Of a DNA stretch of 64,000 nucleotides, positions 49,301-58,012 are shown piece after piece; within the stretch, counting starts at the first letter, position 1, and each line of letters starts with the position of its first letter. The stretch comes from Streptomyces apocyni (GTDB taxonomy: Bacteria > Actinomycetota > Actinomycetes > Streptomycetales > Streptomycetaceae), in contig NZ_WHOM01000065.1 in the NCBI RefSeq assembly GCF_009739465.1, forward strand, positions 182,293-246,292, written 5' to 3'. The notes beneath the pieces were generated by a model that was not told the origin of the DNA, ran no database searches, and saw nothing but the letters and a program-made list of their open reading frames with translations. Made by a program: the position numbers and the translations under genes.

Positions 49301-50776
49301 ATGCGGTCGGTTCCTCCGCGGGCCCGTCTTCTGATCGTGTGCGCTGCGTTCGGTGCGGTGGGCTGCGTGCTGCCCACGTTCAGCCAGCCGACGCCGTGGA
49401 CGGCCGTGGTGCTGCTCGCCACGCTGTACGCGGGCTGCGAGCAGGCCGTCCGGTGCCGCTTCGCCGGGGAGAGCGCGCCCCAGCGGCTCGGCGCCTTCTT
49501 TCCCGTGCTGCTCGCCGGGGTGTTCCTGCTGCCGCCCGGTGCCGCCGGGCTGATCGCGTTACCCGGTGCGCTGCTCGCCCCCGTCGAGCGGCGCCCCGCG
49601 GGGCCGCGCCGTCTGTGGCGGGCGGCCCAGCTCTCCATGGCGTGCTGGGCGGGCGCCACCGTGTACCGCGCGCTGGGCGGTTGCACCCTGCTCGGCGCGG
49701 GCGCCCCGGCGCAGCCGCACTTCCCGCACGCTCTGCTGCCCGCCGGTGCCGCCGCGCTGACGTTCTGCCTCACCCTGGCCGCGCTGGACGGCGGCATCCT
49801 GGCCACCGCCGAGCGCGTGCCGCTGCGGACCGCCTGGCGTGACCAGCTGCTCCGCTCGCTGGTACCCATCGCCGCGCACGGGCTCGCCGGGCTGATGATG
49901 GCGGTGCTCTGGCGCAGCCCGTACGGCCCGGTGGCCGCGCTGCTGGTCCTGCTGCCGATGTACATCTCCTGCTGGGGCTTCGCCCAGTACCACCGGGAGC
50001 GCGCCGCGCACCAGGCCACCATCAGAGCCCTGGTGCAGGCCGTGGACATCAAGGACGAGTACACCCGCGGCCACAGCGAACGGGTGGGCCGCGCGGCGGA
50101 GTTGATCGCCCGGGAGCTGGGCATGCCCGACGAGCGCGTGGAGGTGCTGCGGTTCGCTGGAATCCTGCACGACGTCGGCAAGCTGGGGGTGCCGACCCGG
50201 CTGCTCAGAAAGGACGGCCGGCTGACCCCCGAGGAGCGTCGGGTCATCGAACTGCACCCCGAGTACGGCCATGAGATGGTGCGCGGCATCGGCTTCCTGG
50301 GGGAGGCGCGGTCGGCCATCCTGCACCATCATGAGCGGCTCGACGGGAGCGGCTACCCGTACGGCCTGGTGGGGCGGCAGATCCCGGAGTTCGCCCGGGT
50401 GGTCGCGGTCGCCGACGCCTTCGACGCGATGACCTCGACCCGTTGCTACCAGCGGGCGCGGCCGGTCGAGGACGCGGTGGCCGAGCTGAAGCGCTGCGCC
50501 GGGCAGCAGTTCGACCCGCGGATGGTACGGGCGCTGGTGCGCGCCCTGGACCGGCACAGTTGGTACCCGGCCGTCACGGCGGACCAGCCGCACCGCCCGC
50601 ACCGTCCCCAGGATTCGGGGAGAAACGTGCCGCCGTCGCAGCGCCCAAGCCCGCGCGAGAGCGCCACAACCGACAGCGCGACAGCCGACAGCGCCACGAG
50701 CGAGTGCCCCACAAGCGACAACGCCGCCGCATCCGACAGCGCCGTCCGCCCGAGCCGCCCCGGTGCGGTCCGATGA
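49301..50776 (+). CDS. Membrane HD-GYP domain protein
   Basis: A 491-residue protein. About six membrane helices fill residues 8-235. An HD-GYP domain follows (about 240-420): IKDEYTRGHSERVGRAAELI, LHDVGKLG (about 290) and HHERLDGSGYP (about 343). The HD pair and a full GYP motif are present, so cyclic-di-GMP phosphodiesterase activity is possible. The last 70 residues are Ser/Thr/Pro-rich and disordered. ATG 49301 has GGAGGGG upstream. Its stop overlaps the next gene's start. Confidence 0.87.
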   Translation: MRSVPPRARLLIVCAAFGAVGCVLPTFSQPTPWTAVVLLATLYAGCEQAVRCRFAGESAPQRLGAFFPVLLAGVFLLPPGAAGLIALPGALLAPVERRPAGPRRLWRAAQLSMACWAGATVYRALGGCTLLGAGAPAQPHFPHALLPAGAAALTFCLTLAALDGGILATAERVPLRTAWRDQLLRSLVPIAAHGLAGLMMAVLWRSPYGPVAALLVLLPMYISCWGFAQYHRERAAHQATIRALVQAVDIKDEYTRGHSERVGRAAELIARELGMPDERVEVLRFAGILHDVGKLGVPTRLLRKDGRLTPEERRVIELHPEYGHEMVRGIGFLGEARSAILHHHERLDGSGYPYGLVGRQIPEFARVVAVADAFDAMTSTRCYQRARPVEDAVAELKRCAGQQFDPRMVRALVRALDRHSWYPAVTADQPHRPHRPQDSGRNVPPSQRPSPRESATTDSATADSATSECPTSDNAAASDSAVRPSRPGAVR

Positions 50777-52011
50777 GCCGCCGTACGCCCACCGCCGCGA
50801 CCCTCGTGTGCGCCGCGGCGGGGTCGCTCACCGCCTGGGCGCTGGCCTGGACGCTGTGGCACGGCATCGACCAGCGCGGCACCGCCCTCGCCTTCGGGCT
50901 GCTCATCGCCGTCGGCGAGCTCGCCCGCTGGGGCAGCGGGGGCGGCGGCGAACGCGAGCCCGCGCCACTGGGCGCGGCCGGTGCACTCGCGTACGCCCTG
51001 CTCGGGCAGCACGCGGGCGCCCCCACCACCCACGGCGTGCTCCAGGTCATCGCGGTCGTCGTCGCGGCGACGCTGGCCGGATCGGTGCCGCACCTCGCGC
51101 GCGGCCGCGGCCCCGGGCTCGACCACATCGCCCGCCGCGTCCTCACCGTCGGCTTCGCGGCCGTCTGCTTCCAGCCGCTCTACAACGCGGGGAAAGTGGG
51201 CGAGCTGGTCGGCTACGGCCCGTACTACGCGCTGTGGATCGTCGGGGTTCTTGTCCTCACCGCACTCTGTGACGCCGTACTCGCCGCCGCCCTGGCGCGC
51301 GGCGGCCGACGCTCGCTGCGCTACGGGCCGCTGCTCCGCGACGAGCTGCGCGCGCTGCTCGGCGTAGCGTCAGCGGTCTGCGCGACCGGCGCCGTGATCG
51401 CCCTCGCGGTCGCGGTCGTCGGACTGTGGGCGCTGCCCGTGTTCTGCCTGCCGCTGCTGCTCACCCAGTTCGCCTTCCGGCGCTACGCGGCCGTCCGCAC
51501 CACGTACCGGCAGACCATCACCTCACTCGCCCGGGCCACCGAGGTCGCCGGATACACCCCACCGGGGCACGCCCGCCGCGTCGCCGCGCTCAGCCGGGCC
51601 GTCGGCCGGGAGCTCGGCCTGACCGAGTCCGACCTGATGATCCTGGAGTACGCCGCGCTGATGCACGACATCGGCCAGCTGTCGCTGCTCGACCCCGTCC
51701 CCGCAGGCGCCACCGCCGCCCTGCCCACCGCCGAACAGCGCCGGATCGCCCTGCTCGGCGGCGCGGTGGTGCGCCAGACGGGCGTGCCAGCCCACGTGGC
51801 CGTCATCGTCGAGCGTCAGGCGGACCCGTACCGTGAACAACCGCTCACCGCCCGGATCGTGCGCGCCGTGAACGCCTACGACGAGATGGCCCGAGCACAG
51901 GGGCCCGGTGGCCCGCTGGCCGCCCTGGAGCGTCTGCGCCTCGCCACCGGGCACGACTACCAGCCGGAAGTCGTTGAGTCACTAGCGCGCGTACTGGCCC
52001 GGCCAGCCTGA
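50773..52011 (+). CDS. Membrane HD-domain protein, degenerate HD-GYP
   Basis: A 412-residue protein. Six or so membrane helices (to about 240) precede an HD domain with PPGHARRVAALSRAVGRELG and LMHDIGQLS (about 298). Where HD-GYP proteins have HHERxDGxGYP it reads VIVERQADPYREQP, so the second histidine pair and GYP are lost, and the Lys of HDxGK is Gln. It is best seen as a non-catalytic paralogue, perhaps dimerising with the intact protein made from the preceding, overlapping gene (ATGA). Confidence 0.82.
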   Translation: MSRRTPTAATLVCAAAGSLTAWALAWTLWHGIDQRGTALAFGLLIAVGELARWGSGGGGEREPAPLGAAGALAYALLGQHAGAPTTHGVLQVIAVVVAATLAGSVPHLARGRGPGLDHIARRVLTVGFAAVCFQPLYNAGKVGELVGYGPYYALWIVGVLVLTALCDAVLAAALARGGRRSLRYGPLLRDELRALLGVASAVCATGAVIALAVAVVGLWALPVFCLPLLLTQFAFRRYAAVRTTYRQTITSLARATEVAGYTPPGHARRVAALSRAVGRELGLTESDLMILEYAALMHDIGQLSLLDPVPAGATAALPTAEQRRIALLGGAVVRQTGVPAHVAVIVERQADPYREQPLTARIVRAVNAYDEMARAQGPGGPLAALERLRLATGHDYQPEVVESLARVLARPA

Positions 52012-52170
52012 GCCAGACGGCCTGAGCCGGGCCTCAGCTGGGTAACCCATGGGTAATGAGCGCCGGTCCGACTGGGCATGGTTGGATGCGAGTACAGGGT
52101 GTCTGGGGGACGAACCCCGGCGCCGCGCGAATGAGCAGAACTGGTGTGAGAGACCTGGCAGGCGGGAATC

Positions 52171-53151
52171 GTGAGGATCTTCGGTAAGGGACGGCACCGG
52201 CCCTCCACCTCATGGCGGCAGGCCACCGATCGGGCGTTCACGCTGATCGGGGACGGCCGGTACGAGGACGCGGGCGCGCTGCTGACGCGTGCGGCGGACC
52301 TGGAGCCGTGGCTGTCCGAGTCCTGGTTCAACCTGGCCCTGCTGCACAAGTTCCGGCACGACTGGGAGCAGGCGCGAGCGGCCGGACTGCGCGCCGTCGC
52401 CCTGCTCGACCGCGAGGCGGGCGCCCCCGACTGGTGGAACGTCGGCATCGCGGCCACCGCCCTGCAGGACTGGCCGCTGGCCAGGCGCGCCTGGCAGGCG
52501 TACGGCCTCAGGGTTCCCGGTGGCGCCGCTGCCGCGGGCGAGCCGCTCGGCATGGAGCTGGGCAGCGCGGCCGTACGACTGTCGCCCGAAGGCGAGGCCG
52601 AGGTGGTGTGGGGCCGCAGGCTGGACCCGGCGCGGATCGAGGTGCTGTCCATCCCGCTGCCGTCCTCGGGGCGCCGCTGGGGTGAGGTCGTCCTGCACGA
52701 CGGCGTCCCGCACGGCGAGCGGACCACCGAGGCCGGTCACTCGTATCCCGTCTTCGACGAGATCGAGCTCTGGGCGCCGTCCCCCGTGCCGACCTGGGTC
52801 GTCCTCCTGGAGGCCGCGACCGAGGACGACCGGGACGCCCTGGAGCGCCTCGCCGCCGACGCGGGCTTCGCGGCCGAGGACTGGTCCTCGTCGGTGCGGC
52901 TGCTGTGCCGTATGTGCTCCGAGAGCCGGATGCCCAGCGACGAGGGCGACGGCGACCACCTCGACCCGCACGACCACAGCGAGCCGGGCCACCCGGGCCC
53001 GCTCGGCCACCGCACGGACGGCGCCCTGTGGGTGCCCGAGCGGGAGTGCGGCATCGCCGCTCCCATGGGCCTGGTGCGCGGGCTCCTCGACGGCTGGGTG
53101 GCGGACAGCCCGGACTCCAGGGACTGGCGTGATCTGGAGGAGGTCTGCTGA
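52171..53151 (+). CDS. TPR-like protein, function unknown
   Basis: A 326-residue soluble protein. Residues 15-115 are TPR-like helices (AFTLIGDGRYEDAGALLTRA, ESWFNLALLHKFRHDWEQAR, DWWNVGIAATALQDWPLARR). The rest is a mixed domain with SSGRRWGEVVLHDGVPHGER and an acidic His/Asp segment (DGDHLDPHDHSEPGHPG), and a CRMCSES pair. Streptomycetes keep this gene before deformylase; its role is not known to me. GTG 52171 is the first good start. Confidence 0.72.
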   Translation: MRIFGKGRHRPSTSWRQATDRAFTLIGDGRYEDAGALLTRAADLEPWLSESWFNLALLHKFRHDWEQARAAGLRAVALLDREAGAPDWWNVGIAATALQDWPLARRAWQAYGLRVPGGAAAAGEPLGMELGSAAVRLSPEGEAEVVWGRRLDPARIEVLSIPLPSSGRRWGEVVLHDGVPHGERTTEAGHSYPVFDEIELWAPSPVPTWVVLLEAATEDDRDALERLAADAGFAAEDWSSSVRLLCRMCSESRMPSDEGDGDHLDPHDHSEPGHPGPLGHRTDGALWVPERECGIAAPMGLVRGLLDGWVADSPDSRDWRDLEEVC

Positions 53152-53228
53152 GACGGTGGGGGCCGCTGCCCCGGCTGGCCTTAGGCTGTACGCACCACAG
53201 GTCTGGTTGAGGAAGGCGTACGGCGGAC

Positions 53229-53888
53229 ATGGCCCAGCAGGACACCGAACAGCAGCTCGCTGAGAACGCGGCGGTACTCCCCGTCGACGACGAGGGCTTC
53301 GTCGTGGACACCGAGGAGTGCGAGGAGCGCGAGCAGGCTTACCGTGCCCGTGGCACCGCACGTCCGATCACGGTCGTCGGCAACCCCGTACTCCACAAGG
53401 AGTGCAAGGACGTCACCGCCTTCGACGACGAGCTGGCCAAGCTGGTCGACGACATGTTCGCCAGCCAGCACGCCGCGGAGGGCGTGGGCCTGGCCGCCAA
53501 CCAGATCGGCGTCGACCTGAAGGTCTTCGTCTACGACTGCCCCGACGACGCGGGCAAGCGGCACACAGGCGTCGTCTGCAACCCCGTACTCGAGGAGATC
53601 CCGGCCGAGAGCCGCTCACTCGACGACTCCAACGAGGGCTGCCTCTCTGTCCCCACCGCCTACGCCTCACTGGCCCGCCCGGACTACGCGGTGGTCCGCG
53701 GCCAGGACGAGAAGGGCAACGCGATCACGGTCCGCGGCACCGGCTACTTCGCCCGCTGCCTCCAGCACGAGACGGACCACCTGTACGGCTACCTGTACAT
53801 CGACCGGCTCTCCAAGCGCGAGCGCAAGGACGCGCTGAAGCAGATGGCCGAGGGCACGCCGCGCTACGAGGTCGTACCGAACGCCTGA
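53229..53888 (+). CDS. def: Peptide deformylase
   Basis: A 219-residue metalloenzyme that removes the formyl group from new proteins. All three motifs are intact: GVGLAANQIG, EGCLSVP (with the metal Cys) and QHETDHL (HExxH). An N-terminal 45-residue acidic extension (EEREQAYRARGT and before) is longer than in E. coli. GAGGAAGG lies upstream of the ATG. TAGGCT at 53184-53189 could be its -10. Confidence 0.95.
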   Translation: MAQQDTEQQLAENAAVLPVDDEGFVVDTEECEEREQAYRARGTARPITVVGNPVLHKECKDVTAFDDELAKLVDDMFASQHAAEGVGLAANQIGVDLKVFVYDCPDDAGKRHTGVVCNPVLEEIPAESRSLDDSNEGCLSVPTAYASLARPDYAVVRGQDEKGNAITVRGTGYFARCLQHETDHLYGYLYIDRLSKRERKDALKQMAEGTPRYEVVPNA

Positions 53889-53899
53889 GTGACGCGGGT

Positions 53900-53928
53900 G
53901 TGAGGGCACCGTGGCCCGGTGCCCTCAC
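53900..53928. terminator. Bidirectional terminator between def and nrdB
   Basis: Eleven-base arms GTGAGGGCACC and GGTGCCCTCAC with a seven-base loop. The right arm is repeated once more at 53941-53951, so a second, alternative hairpin could form. Confidence 0.8.
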
Positions 53929-53961
53929 CCGCACCCGCCCGGTGCCCTCACACCGCACCCG

Positions 53962-55008
53962 TCAGAAGTCGTCGTCGAACGACACCGACCCCTCGACCGC
54001 CACCTGATACGCCGACGGCCTGCGCTCGAAGAAGTTCGTCAGCTCCTGCACACCCTGGAGCTCCATAAACGAGAACGGGTTCTCCGCGCCGAACACCGGA
54101 GCCAGCCCGAGCCGGGCCAGCCGCTGGTCCGCGACGCACTCCAGGTACTGGCGCATCGACTCGGTGTTCATCCCCGGCAGCCCCTCGCCGCACAGGTCCC
54201 GCCCGAACTGCAGCTCCGCCTCGACGGCTTCGCGCAGCATGTCGGTGATCTGCCGGTCGAGTTCGTCGTCGAAGAGGTCGGGCTCCTCCTTGCGGACGGT
54301 GTCCACGACCTCGAAGGCGAAGTTCATGTGCATCGTCTCGTCCCGGAACACCCAGTTGGTGCCGGTGGCCAGGCCGTGCAGCAGTCCGCGCGAGCGGAAC
54401 CAGTACACGTAGGCGAAGGCCCCGTAGAAGAACAGCCCCTCGATGCACGCCGCGAAGCAGATCAGGTTCAGCAGGAAGCGGCGCCGGTCGGCCCTGGTCT
54501 CCAGGCGGTCGATGGACTCCACCGAGTCCATCCACTTGAAGCAGAACTCGGCCTTCTCACGGATGGACGGGATGTTCTCGACGGCGGCGAAGGCGGCCGC
54601 ACGGTCGTCCGGGTCGGGCAGATAGGTGTCGAGCAGCGTCAGATAGAACTGGACGTGCACGGCCTCCTCGAAGAGCTGCCGCGACAGATACAGCCGCGCC
54701 TCGGGGGAGTTGATGTGCTTGTAGAGGGTGAGGACGAGGTTGTTCGCCACGATCGAGTCGCCGGTCGCGAAGAAGGCGACCAGGCGGCCGATCATGTGCT
54801 GCTCGCCGGGGGAGAGCTTGGCGAGGTCGGTGACGTCGGAGTGGAGGTCGACCTCCTCGACGGTCCAGGTGTTCTTGATGGCGTCGCGGTAGCGCTCGTA
54901 GAAGTCCGGGTAGCGCATGGGGCGCAGGGTGAGTTCGAAGCCCGGGTCGAGCAGGTTCTTCTCGGCTGAGGGAGCTGAGGGAGCTGAGGGAGCTGACGGG
55001 GTGGTCAT
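53962..55008 (-). CDS. nrdB: Ribonucleotide reductase class I small subunit (NrdB)
   Basis: A 348-residue diiron subunit. The iron ligands are in FFATGDSIV, LFEEAVHVQFY, ACIEGLFFYG and RDETMHMNF, and the radical Tyr sits four residues after the His of EEAVH (HVQFY), so this is a standard tyrosyl-radical type. The C-terminus SFDDDF is the docking tail to NrdA. The N-terminus has SAP repeats coded by a 9-bp tandem repeat (54965-54991). The start overlaps the nrdA stop (TAATG). No third regulatory gene (nrdS) follows, since the convergent def gene is next. Confidence 0.95.
   Translation of the reverse strand: MTTPSAPSAPSAPSAEKNLLDPGFELTLRPMRYPDFYERYRDAIKNTWTVEEVDLHSDVTDLAKLSPGEQHMIGRLVAFFATGDSIVANNLVLTLYKHINSPEARLYLSRQLFEEAVHVQFYLTLLDTYLPDPDDRAAAFAAVENIPSIREKAEFCFKWMDSVESIDRLETRADRRRFLLNLICFAACIEGLFFYGAFAYVYWFRSRGLLHGLATGTNWVFRDETMHMNFAFEVVDTVRKEEPDLFDDELDRQITDMLREAVEAELQFGRDLCGEGLPGMNTESMRQYLECVADQRLARLGLAPVFGAENPFSFMELQGVQELTNFFERRPSAYQVAVEGSVSFDDDF
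54965..54991 (-). repeat. 9-bp tandem repeat coding the NrdB N-terminus
   Basis: Three copies of GCTGAGGGA (+ strand) with a fourth, changed one encode the SAP repeats. Confidence 0.8.
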
Positions 55009-57401
55009 TACTGGCAGGCCTCGCAGGACTCGGGGTTTTCCAGGGAGCAGGCGACCGCGTCGGGTTCGGGCGTCGCCTGTACGGGGATGGGGGCGGGGGC
55101 GGTCGTCGTCGCCGCTTGGCCGGACGCGGCGCGGGCGATCCGGGTCGCCGGGCGCGAGCGCAGGTAGTACGTCGTCTTCAGGCCCTGCTTCCAGGCGTAC
55201 GCGTACATCGAGCTGAGCTTGCCGATGGTCGGCGTCTCCAGGAACAGGTTCAGCGACTGCGACTGGTCCAGGTACGGGGTACGGGCCGCGGCCATGTCGA
55301 TCAGCGCGCGCTGCGGCAGCTCCCAGGCGGTGCGATACAGCGCCCGGATCTCCTCGGGAACCCACCCCAGGCCCTGCACCGAGCCGTTGGCCTCGCGCAG
55401 CGCCTCACGGGTCCGCGCGTCCCAGAGGCCGAGCCGCTTGAGATCCTGCACCAGATACGCGTTGACCTGGAGGAACTCCCCGCTGAGGGTCTCGCGCTTG
55501 AACAGGTTGGAGACCTGCGGCTCGATGCACTCGTAGACGCCCGCGATCGAGGCGATGGTCGCGGTCGGCGCGATGGCCAGCAGCAGCGAGTTCCGCATGC
55601 CGGTCGCGGCGATACGTTCCCGCAGCGCGGCCCAGCGCTCCGGCCAGTGCTGCGGTACGCCGTAGTGGTCGGGGTGCAGTACGCCGCGCGCGGTACGGGT
55701 CTTCTCCCAGGCCGGGAGCGGGCCGTTGCGCTCGGCGAGGTCGGCGGACGCTTCGTACGCGGCGAGCATGATCCGCTCCGCGATCCGGGTGGACAGGGCC
55801 TTCGCCTCGGGGGAGTCGAAGGGCAGCCGCAGCTGGAAGAAGACGTCCTGCAGGCCCATTGCGCCCAGGCCCACCGGGCGCCACTTGGCGTTGGAGCGCC
55901 CGGCCTGCTCGGTCGGGTAGAAGTTGATGTCGACGACCCGGTCAAGGAAGGTGACGGCGGTGCGGACGGTGGCGTCGAGCCGCTCCCAGTCGATGTCCCC
56001 GCCGGTTTCCGTCGCCACCACGAACGCGCCCAGGTTGACCGAGCCCAGGTTGCAGACGGCCGTCTCGCCGTCGTCCGTGACCTCCAGGATCTCGGTGCAC
56101 AGGTTCGAGGAGTGGACGGTGTGGCCGGGCTCGGCGGTCTGGTTGGCGGTGCGGTTGGAGGCGTCCTTGAAGGTCATCCAGCCGTTGCCGGTCTGCGCGA
56201 GGGTGCGCATCATCCGGCCGTACAGGTCGCGGGCCGGGATGGTCTTCTGCGCGAGACCCGCGGCCTCGGCCTCGCGGTACGCCGCGTCGAACGCGTCGCC
56301 CCACAGGTCGACCAGCTCCGGCACGTCGGAGGGGGAGAACAGCGACCAGTCGCCGCCCGACTCGACCCGGCGCATGAACTCGTCCGGAATCCAGTGCGCC
56401 AGGTTGAGGTTGTGGGTGCGCCGCGCCTCCTCGCCGGTGTTGTCCCGCAGCTCCAGGAACTCCTCCAGGTCAGCGTGCCAGGTCTCCAGGTACACACAGG
56501 CCGCGCCCTTGCGACGGCCGCCCTGGTTGACCGCGGCCACCGAGGCGTCCAGGGTGCGCAGGAACGGCACGATGCCGTTGGAGTGCCCGTTGGTGCCGCG
56601 GATCAGCGAACCGCGGGAGCGGATACGGGAGTACGGCAGTCCGATGCCGCCCGCGTGCTTGGAGAGCCGCGCCACCTGGTGGTACCGGTCGTAGATCGAG
56701 TCGAGCTCGTCCAGCGGCGAGTCCAGCAGATAGCAGGAGGACATCTGGGGGTGCCGGGTGCCGGAGTTGAAGAGGGTCGGTGACGACGGGAGGTAGTCGA
56801 GCCTGCTCATCAGGCGGTACAGGGCGGCGACCTCGTCCACGGCCCGCTCGGAGTCGTCCTCGGCGAGCCCGGCGGCCACGCGCAGCATGAAGTGCTGCGG
56901 GGTCTCGATGACCTGGCGGGTGACGGGGTGGCGGAGCAGGTAACGGCTGTGCAGCGTCCGCAGCCCGAAGTAGCCGAAGCGGTCGTCGGCCTCGGTGTCG
57001 ATCAGTGCGTCCAGGCGCGCCGCGTGGGCGGCGACGAACGCGGCCGTACGGTCCGCGATCAGGCCCTCGCGATGACCGGTGGCGACCGACTCCGAGAAGG
57101 TGGTGACCCCCTGGGAGGCGGCCTCGTCGGCGATGGTGACCGTCAGCAGCCTGGCCGCCAGGCGCGCGTACGCGGGGTCGTCACCGATCAGGCCAGCGGC
57201 CGCCTCGGTGGCGAGCGAGCGCAGCTCGGCCGCGTCCGATCCGGCGTGCCGACCGCGCAGCGCGGAGGCGGCCACCTTGCCCGGGTCGGTGTCGGGGAGG
57301 TCGGCGGTGAAGTCGGTCAGGGTCCGCAGCAGTGCGGTGCCCGGGGCGTCTTCGACCTGCTCGGCAACCCTTGAGACAGGATCGGCTGGCGCGATGGTCA
57401 C
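55008..57401 (-). CDS. nrdA: Ribonucleotide reductase class I large subunit (NrdA)
   Basis: A 797-residue catalytic subunit that makes dNDPs. Active-site residues are MSSCYLLDSP (Cys225 equivalent), SSNLCTEI (Cys439), TAVCNLGSVNL (Cys462), KTTYYLRS (the Tyr pair) and the C-terminal CEAC. The N-terminal 90 residues do not show the VxKRDGR start of an ATP-cone, so overall activity control by dATP may be absent or changed. GTG 57401 has AGGGAG upstream. Transcription is under a cobalamin riboswitch in the leader. Confidence 0.95.
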   Translation of the reverse strand: MTIAPADPVSRVAEQVEDAPGTALLRTLTDFTADLPDTDPGKVAASALRGRHAGSDAAELRSLATEAAAGLIGDDPAYARLAARLLTVTIADEAASQGVTTFSESVATGHREGLIADRTAAFVAAHAARLDALIDTEADDRFGYFGLRTLHSRYLLRHPVTRQVIETPQHFMLRVAAGLAEDDSERAVDEVAALYRLMSRLDYLPSSPTLFNSGTRHPQMSSCYLLDSPLDELDSIYDRYHQVARLSKHAGGIGLPYSRIRSRGSLIRGTNGHSNGIVPFLRTLDASVAAVNQGGRRKGAACVYLETWHADLEEFLELRDNTGEEARRTHNLNLAHWIPDEFMRRVESGGDWSLFSPSDVPELVDLWGDAFDAAYREAEAAGLAQKTIPARDLYGRMMRTLAQTGNGWMTFKDASNRTANQTAEPGHTVHSSNLCTEILEVTDDGETAVCNLGSVNLGAFVVATETGGDIDWERLDATVRTAVTFLDRVVDINFYPTEQAGRSNAKWRPVGLGAMGLQDVFFQLRLPFDSPEAKALSTRIAERIMLAAYEASADLAERNGPLPAWEKTRTARGVLHPDHYGVPQHWPERWAALRERIAATGMRNSLLLAIAPTATIASIAGVYECIEPQVSNLFKRETLSGEFLQVNAYLVQDLKRLGLWDARTREALREANGSVQGLGWVPEEIRALYRTAWELPQRALIDMAAARTPYLDQSQSLNLFLETPTIGKLSSMYAYAWKQGLKTTYYLRSRPATRIARAASGQAATTTAPAPIPVQATPEPDAVACSLENPESCEACQ

Positions 57402-57555
57402 GGTGGAGCACTCCCTCGCTCGGCGCGGGGCCTGCGGGGAGCGGCGGGGGAGACGGGCGTGGGCGCCCCCGGACAGGGACCGCCGCGCTCCGCGTCCACC
57501 AGCCCATTCCACGAGGCCCGGACGTAACGGCACCCGGACCGGCTGGTACAGGTGC
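57402..57555 (-). promoter_or_regulatory. Expression platform between riboswitch and nrdA
   Basis: A GC-rich stretch of 154 bases with several possible hairpins (for example GGGCGTGGGCGCCC, near 57455-57468). I see no T-tract, so whether it works by termination or by hiding the ribosome site is not clear from sequence. Confidence 0.4.
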
Positions 57556-57656
57556 GCTGTCGGCAGGACCTCGGACTGAGCGGGTACGCAAAAGCGCACC
57601 AGTACACCGTTGCGGGACAGTTCCGGATTTGCACCGGATTCCCCTGCGGCGACAGC
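57556..57656 (-). ncRNA. Cobalamin riboswitch upstream of nrdAB
   Basis: On the minus strand the element begins GCTGTCG (57656-57650) and ends CGACAGC (57562-57556), a perfect 7-bp P1 stem. Inside are GGGAATCCGGTG, CTGTCCCGCAACGGT and the B12-box-like segment CAGTCCGAGGTCCTGCCG (57579-57562). These are the conserved parts of the adenosylcobalamin aptamer; at about 100 bases it is a short form. Riboswitch control of streptomycete class Ia nrd genes, which keeps them off when vitamin B12 allows the class II enzyme to work, is established. About 150 bases follow before the nrdA start as expression platform. Confidence 0.9.
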
Positions 57657-57744
57657 GAGCACGAGCATACATGTGGGGTTGGCTGGGTGTTGGCGCCCCC
57701 ACATCTTGTGTCGCGCTACGGGATCGAGTGACTGCGGGTTGCGT

Positions 57745-57763
57745 GTAATGCGCTACGTATTAC
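57745..57763. promoter_or_regulatory. Operator-like inverted repeat of the toxin-antitoxin module
   Basis: GTAATGCG-CTA-CGTATTAC: eight-base arms with one mismatch. It overlaps the -10 TACGAT (57761-57766), which is six bases before ATG 57773, so the transcript should be leaderless and repression by the antitoxin direct. Confidence 0.65.
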
Positions 57764-57772
57764 GATGGTTCC

Positions 57773-58012
57773 ATGACGCCGAAGACCATCAGCTTCCGTC
57801 CGGACGTCGAGACCCACCGCGAGCTGGAAGCGTTGGCCGCGACGCGGGACATCACCGCGTCCGATGCCATACGGCTGGCCATCCACGAAGCCTATGTGCG
57901 AGAGCAGTACCGCCAGGCCGCCGCGGAGCTGGAAGGCTGGCGCAACGACCCCGCGTACCAGGCGGAGATCGCCGAAGTGCGGCAGGAGATGAACGAACTC
58001 CGTGCGTGGTGA
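57773..58012 (+). CDS. Ribbon-helix-helix antitoxin (MazE-like)
   Basis: A 79-residue protein. The N-terminus TISFRPDVETHRELEALAAT is a ribbon-helix-helix DNA-binding unit, followed by an acidic helical tail (ELEGWRNDPAYQAEIAEVRQ) that would cover the toxin. It starts at ATG 57773 right behind an operator-like palindrome. It overlaps the toxin gene by 11 bases. Confidence 0.85.
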   Translation: MTPKTISFRPDVETHRELEALAATRDITASDAIRLAIHEAYVREQYRQAAAELEGWRNDPAYQAEIAEVRQEMNELRAW

